In this document: piece by piece, positions 34,505 through 36,655 of the stretch
Numbering within the stretch: position 1 is the first letter of the stretch
How the letters are laid out: each line of letters opens with the position of its first letter
DNA from: Lachnospiraceae bacterium
Lineage (GTDB): Bacteria; Bacillota; Clostridia; Lachnospirales; Lachnospiraceae
Direction: 5' to 3'
Length of the DNA: 36,655 bases
Assembly: GCA_016282595.1 (NCBI GenBank)
Contig: JAEEKV010000326.1
Span: forward strand, 1-36,655
Notes under the pieces: model-generated
Told to the model about the DNA's origin: nothing
The model's input: only the letters and a program-made list of their open reading frames with translations
Databases searched by the model: none
Made by a program: the position numbers and the translations under genes

Positions 34505-36166
34505 ATGAAGATATGTAAAAGAAAAATCAATTGCAGAAAACAATATCGAAACCGGAAGTGGCTTATGCCGCTTCTGGTTTTTGTGGTGTTTTTCTCCCTG
34601 GTTTTGCCTGAGCTGACTGTATACAGTATGGATACAGTATATCCCGTAAGAGCTGAGCAGAGCGGGTACTATCAGATGATGCGACTGACGCCGCTCTGGG
34701 AGGCTTTGCATGAAAAAGGACTGAAACCCGGAGAGGGGACAGTGATAGCGATCCTGGATACAGGTCTTGCACAGACACAGACGGTCCTGAATGACAACAG
34801 ATGGTGTAATGAGGCGGAGCTTGCCGGAGAAGAGGGCATAGATGATGACGGCAACGGTTATGTGGACGATATTTACGGATTGAATATTGCCAATAGTTAT
34901 GCCTATCTGTCGGACAGTGACGGACACGGTACTCAGATAGCCGGAATCATTGGTATGCAGGCCGGAGAAAACGGAACCGGGATTGCTCCGGGAGCCAGGA
35001 TCATGCCCATCAAGATCAGTCAGGACAGAAATTTTGATGAAAAGTCTATCGTAGAGGGTATCCACTATGCCGTGGATAACGGTGCAGATGTGATCAATAT
35101 GTCCTTTGCATCCTTCCGGGAATATGATTCCATTAAAGAGGCTATATATGAGGCCTCCAAATCCTGTGTGATCGTGGCCGCAGCCGGGAATGAGGAATAT
35201 GTTACCAAGGGGGATATTACTTTTTCCGGTATTTCGCAAAAGGATGCCTATCCTGCCAGCTGGGACTGCTGTATCGGAGTTATGAGTTATAACAGCGCAG
35301 GAGAACTGGCTTCTTTTTCCAACTGGGATCAGAGCCTGACAGCGCCAAGAAAGTATGATCTGGTCGCCCCGGGAGAAATGGTCTTAACCGTTACAAAACA
35401 AGACAGATTCGTAAATGTCAGCGGCACTTCCTTTTCAACAGCCTATGTATCGGGGGCTGTTGCGATCTTAAAGCAGATCATGGGGCCCGGCTGCAAAGGG
35501 GAAGAGCTCAAAGAGACCTTTTTATCGCTGATGGATCAGAGCATTACCTATCGGCAGCAAGATCATGAGTTTTCTTTTCCGAAGCTGTCATTTACCAATT
35601 ATCTGCCGCTGATCGAGACTATGGATGCAAGATACAGTGTCAGCGGAAATGATGCAGGCACAGGCAGTGTCAGCAATAATGATACAGGGAATGCTCCCAT
35701 GAATGATCCGGATACAAAGACCCGGAACGGCCAGAGCTCTCAAAATACAGCTGTGACTGATCTGGGGCTGGAGAAGCAGCCTGGCGTGAACTGTCAGAGT
35801 CAGCAGACAATCGCAGATTCCGTTGACAGGGCGTCTGAATCGGATTCGGATCAGAAGAGTGGAGCTTCGCAGGAAACTGCAACAGAGAAAAAACCGCAGA
35901 TCAGGTCTGTGAAGAAGACCAAAAACAAGATCACCGTCACCCTGAAAAATCTGCCAAAGACCGGCAGGCTGAAGCTTGTGCTGCGGCAGAAATACAAAAC
36001 AAAAAGCGGAAAGACCAAGTACAAAAGCTATACTTTGAAAGCAAACGGAAAAACGCTGGTGATCCCCAAAAGCCGCCTGAAGCGTTTTACCAAAGGGAAA
36101 AAAATTCAGATCCTTCTGAAATGGAAGAATAAACAAACAGATACAAGGAAAGTAAAATACGACTGA
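34505..36166 (+). CDS. Secreted subtilisin-family (S8) serine protease
   Basis: A 553-residue protein. The very basic n-region (MKICKRKINCRKQYRNRKW) and hydrophobic stretch 20-34 form a signal peptide or anchor. The catalytic triad is complete: Asp85 (AILDTG), His141 (DGHGTQIAG) and Ser309 (SGTSFSTAYVSG), with oxyanion Asn229 (AAAGNE). There is only a short stretch before the catalytic domain, so no large propeptide. After ~370 comes a Ser/Asn/Asp/Gly-rich linker with VSGNDAG and VSNNDTG, then a lysine-rich beta domain (~460-553) that may bind the cell wall. The start is 16 bases after the peptide gene and has a poor RBS, suggesting coupling. It may mature the exported peptide or the giant protein; inferred. 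Confidence 0.93.
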   Translation: MKICKRKINCRKQYRNRKWLMPLLVFVVFFSLVLPELTVYSMDTVYPVRAEQSGYYQMMRLTPLWEALHEKGLKPGEGTVIAILDTGLAQTQTVLNDNRWCNEAELAGEEGIDDDGNGYVDDIYGLNIANSYAYLSDSDGHGTQIAGIIGMQAGENGTGIAPGARIMPIKISQDRNFDEKSIVEGIHYAVDNGADVINMSFASFREYDSIKEAIYEASKSCVIVAAAGNEEYVTKGDITFSGISQKDAYPASWDCCIGVMSYNSAGELASFSNWDQSLTAPRKYDLVAPGEMVLTVTKQDRFVNVSGTSFSTAYVSGAVAILKQIMGPGCKGEELKETFLSLMDQSITYRQQDHEFSFPKLSFTNYLPLIETMDARYSVSGNDAGTGSVSNNDTGNAPMNDPDTKTRNGQSSQNTAVTDLGLEKQPGVNCQSQQTIADSVDRASESDSDQKSGASQETATEKKPQIRSVKKTKNKITVTLKNLPKTGRLKLVLRQKYKTKSGKTKYKSYTLKANGKTLVIPKSRLKRFTKGKKIQILLKWKNKQTDTRKVKYD

Positions 36167-36253
36167 TGCATTACTGTCGTATCGGGAAATGACGGATATG
36201 GCAGAGATTTTCCGGGAGGACAGATGCTTTTATGAATTTTGAGGCTGGCTGAG

Positions 36254-36259
36254 TATAAT
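36254..36259 (+). promoter_or_regulatory. Possible -10 box upstream of the MetH-type gene
   Basis: TATAAT stands 47 bases before the next start codon in the 139-base gap after the protease gene. No convincing -35 is found 16-18 bases upstream. No S-box or T-box leader is recognisable in this short gap. Confidence 0.35.
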
Positions 36260-36305
36260 GATTGAAAACAGAAAAAAGAAAGCATGAGGAACATGAGGGA
36301 GTTTT

Positions 36306-36655
36306 ATGACAAAGCATGAATTTAAAAAGTTAGCAGATGCTAACATTATTATACTGGACGGAGCCACCGGCTCCAATCTTCAAAAGGCGGGAATGCCTAC
36401 GGGAGTCTGTCCCGAGGAGTGGATTCTAGAGCATCCCCATACCCTGAAAGAGTTACAGCAAAGCTTTGTGGAGGCGGGAACCAATATTGTATATGCCCCC
36501 ACCTTTACGGGCAACCGGATTAAGCTGGCTGAGTATGGTCTGGAAGGAAGGCTGTCTGAGATCAACAGGCAGCTTGTAAAGCTTTCCAAAGAAGCAGTGG
36601 GCGATAAGGCTCTGGTTGCCGGGGATCTGACGATGACCGGGCGGCAGCTTTATCC
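36306..36655 (+). CDS. Homocysteine S-methyltransferase domain protein, N-terminal part (cut by window end)
   Basis: The first 116 codons of a gene that runs off the window. IILDGATGSNLQKAGMP, the CPEEW motif, VEAGTNIVYAPTFTGNRIKL and the start of a GDLTMTG strand are typical of the N-terminal TIM barrel of cobalamin-dependent methionine synthase (MetH) and stand-alone homocysteine methyltransferases. The zinc-binding cysteines and any cobalamin domain would lie outside, so full MetH versus a single-domain enzyme cannot be decided. GAGGGAG lies just before the ATG. Confidence 0.88.
   Translation, partial: MTKHEFKKLADANIIILDGATGSNLQKAGMPTGVCPEEWILEHPHTLKELQQSFVEAGTNIVYAPTFTGNRIKLAEYGLEGRLSEINRQLVKLSKEAVGDKALVAGDLTMTGRQLY

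Noticed and set aside
36167-36305. S-box or T-box riboswitch before the MetH-type gene
   Set aside because: The gap is short and shows no T-box core motif, S-box helices or terminator hairpin.

Overview
The window looks like a chromosomal segment of a low-to-mid GC Gram-positive anaerobe of the class Clostridia, most likely Lachnospiraceae. This rests on gene content and order (mutL-miaA-aluminium-resistance/Met-gamma-lyase-like gene-radC-mre cluster; yggS-sepF; lspA-rluD), on purine-rich Shine-Dalgarno sites, on occasional TTG/GTG starts, and on one dominant coding strand. It is an inference from reading, not a database result. All genes I accept are on the + strand. I see no tRNA, rRNA, CRISPR array, insertion sequence or phage gene.

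Layout. 1-5.8 kb: the 3' end of an unknown gene built of ~29-residue glycine-led repeats, then mutL, miaA, a PLP enzyme of the Met_gamma_lyase/aluminium-resistance family, and radC behind its own promoter. 5.8-13.6 kb: a cell-elongation operon, mreB-like, mreC, mreD, a class B PBP (PBP2) with an extra ~240-residue segment, and rodA, followed by mgsA and a lipoprotein D,D-carboxypeptidase. 13.6-17.2 kb: a small P-loop protein with its own promoter and terminator, an HlyD-like membrane protein, a palindromic MITE-like intergenic element, yggS and sepF (a strong-looking promoter lies inside yggS). 17.2-20.0 kb: aroB, lspA and an RluD-type pseudouridine synthase.

20.0-36.2 kb is the accessory part and the most interesting one. 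It starts with a three-gene peptide exporter that resembles the NHLM (nitrile hydratase leader microcin) set: a shortened HlyD-type adaptor, an ABC transporter with an intact C39 peptidase domain, and a second ABC transporter without the peptidase. A promoter / 27-codon ORF / terminator cassette follows, then an Lgt-like integral membrane protein, a 2757-residue secreted or lipid-anchored surface protein (Calx-beta-like, coiled coil, propeller-like, Ig-like and BspA-type LRR segments), a 52-residue peptide with a textbook double-glycine leader, and a secreted subtilisin-family protease with all catalytic residues. No RiPP-modifying enzyme (LanM, YcaO, radical SAM) is present in the window.

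My working model, which is inference: the C39 transporter cleaves the 52-residue precursor after Gly-Gly and exports a 23-residue peptide; the giant protein is displayed on the cell surface, possibly lipidated at Cys17 by the neighbouring Lgt-like protein; and the subtilase matures one or both outside the cell. The window ends in the 5' part of a homocysteine S-methyltransferase (MetH-type) gene.
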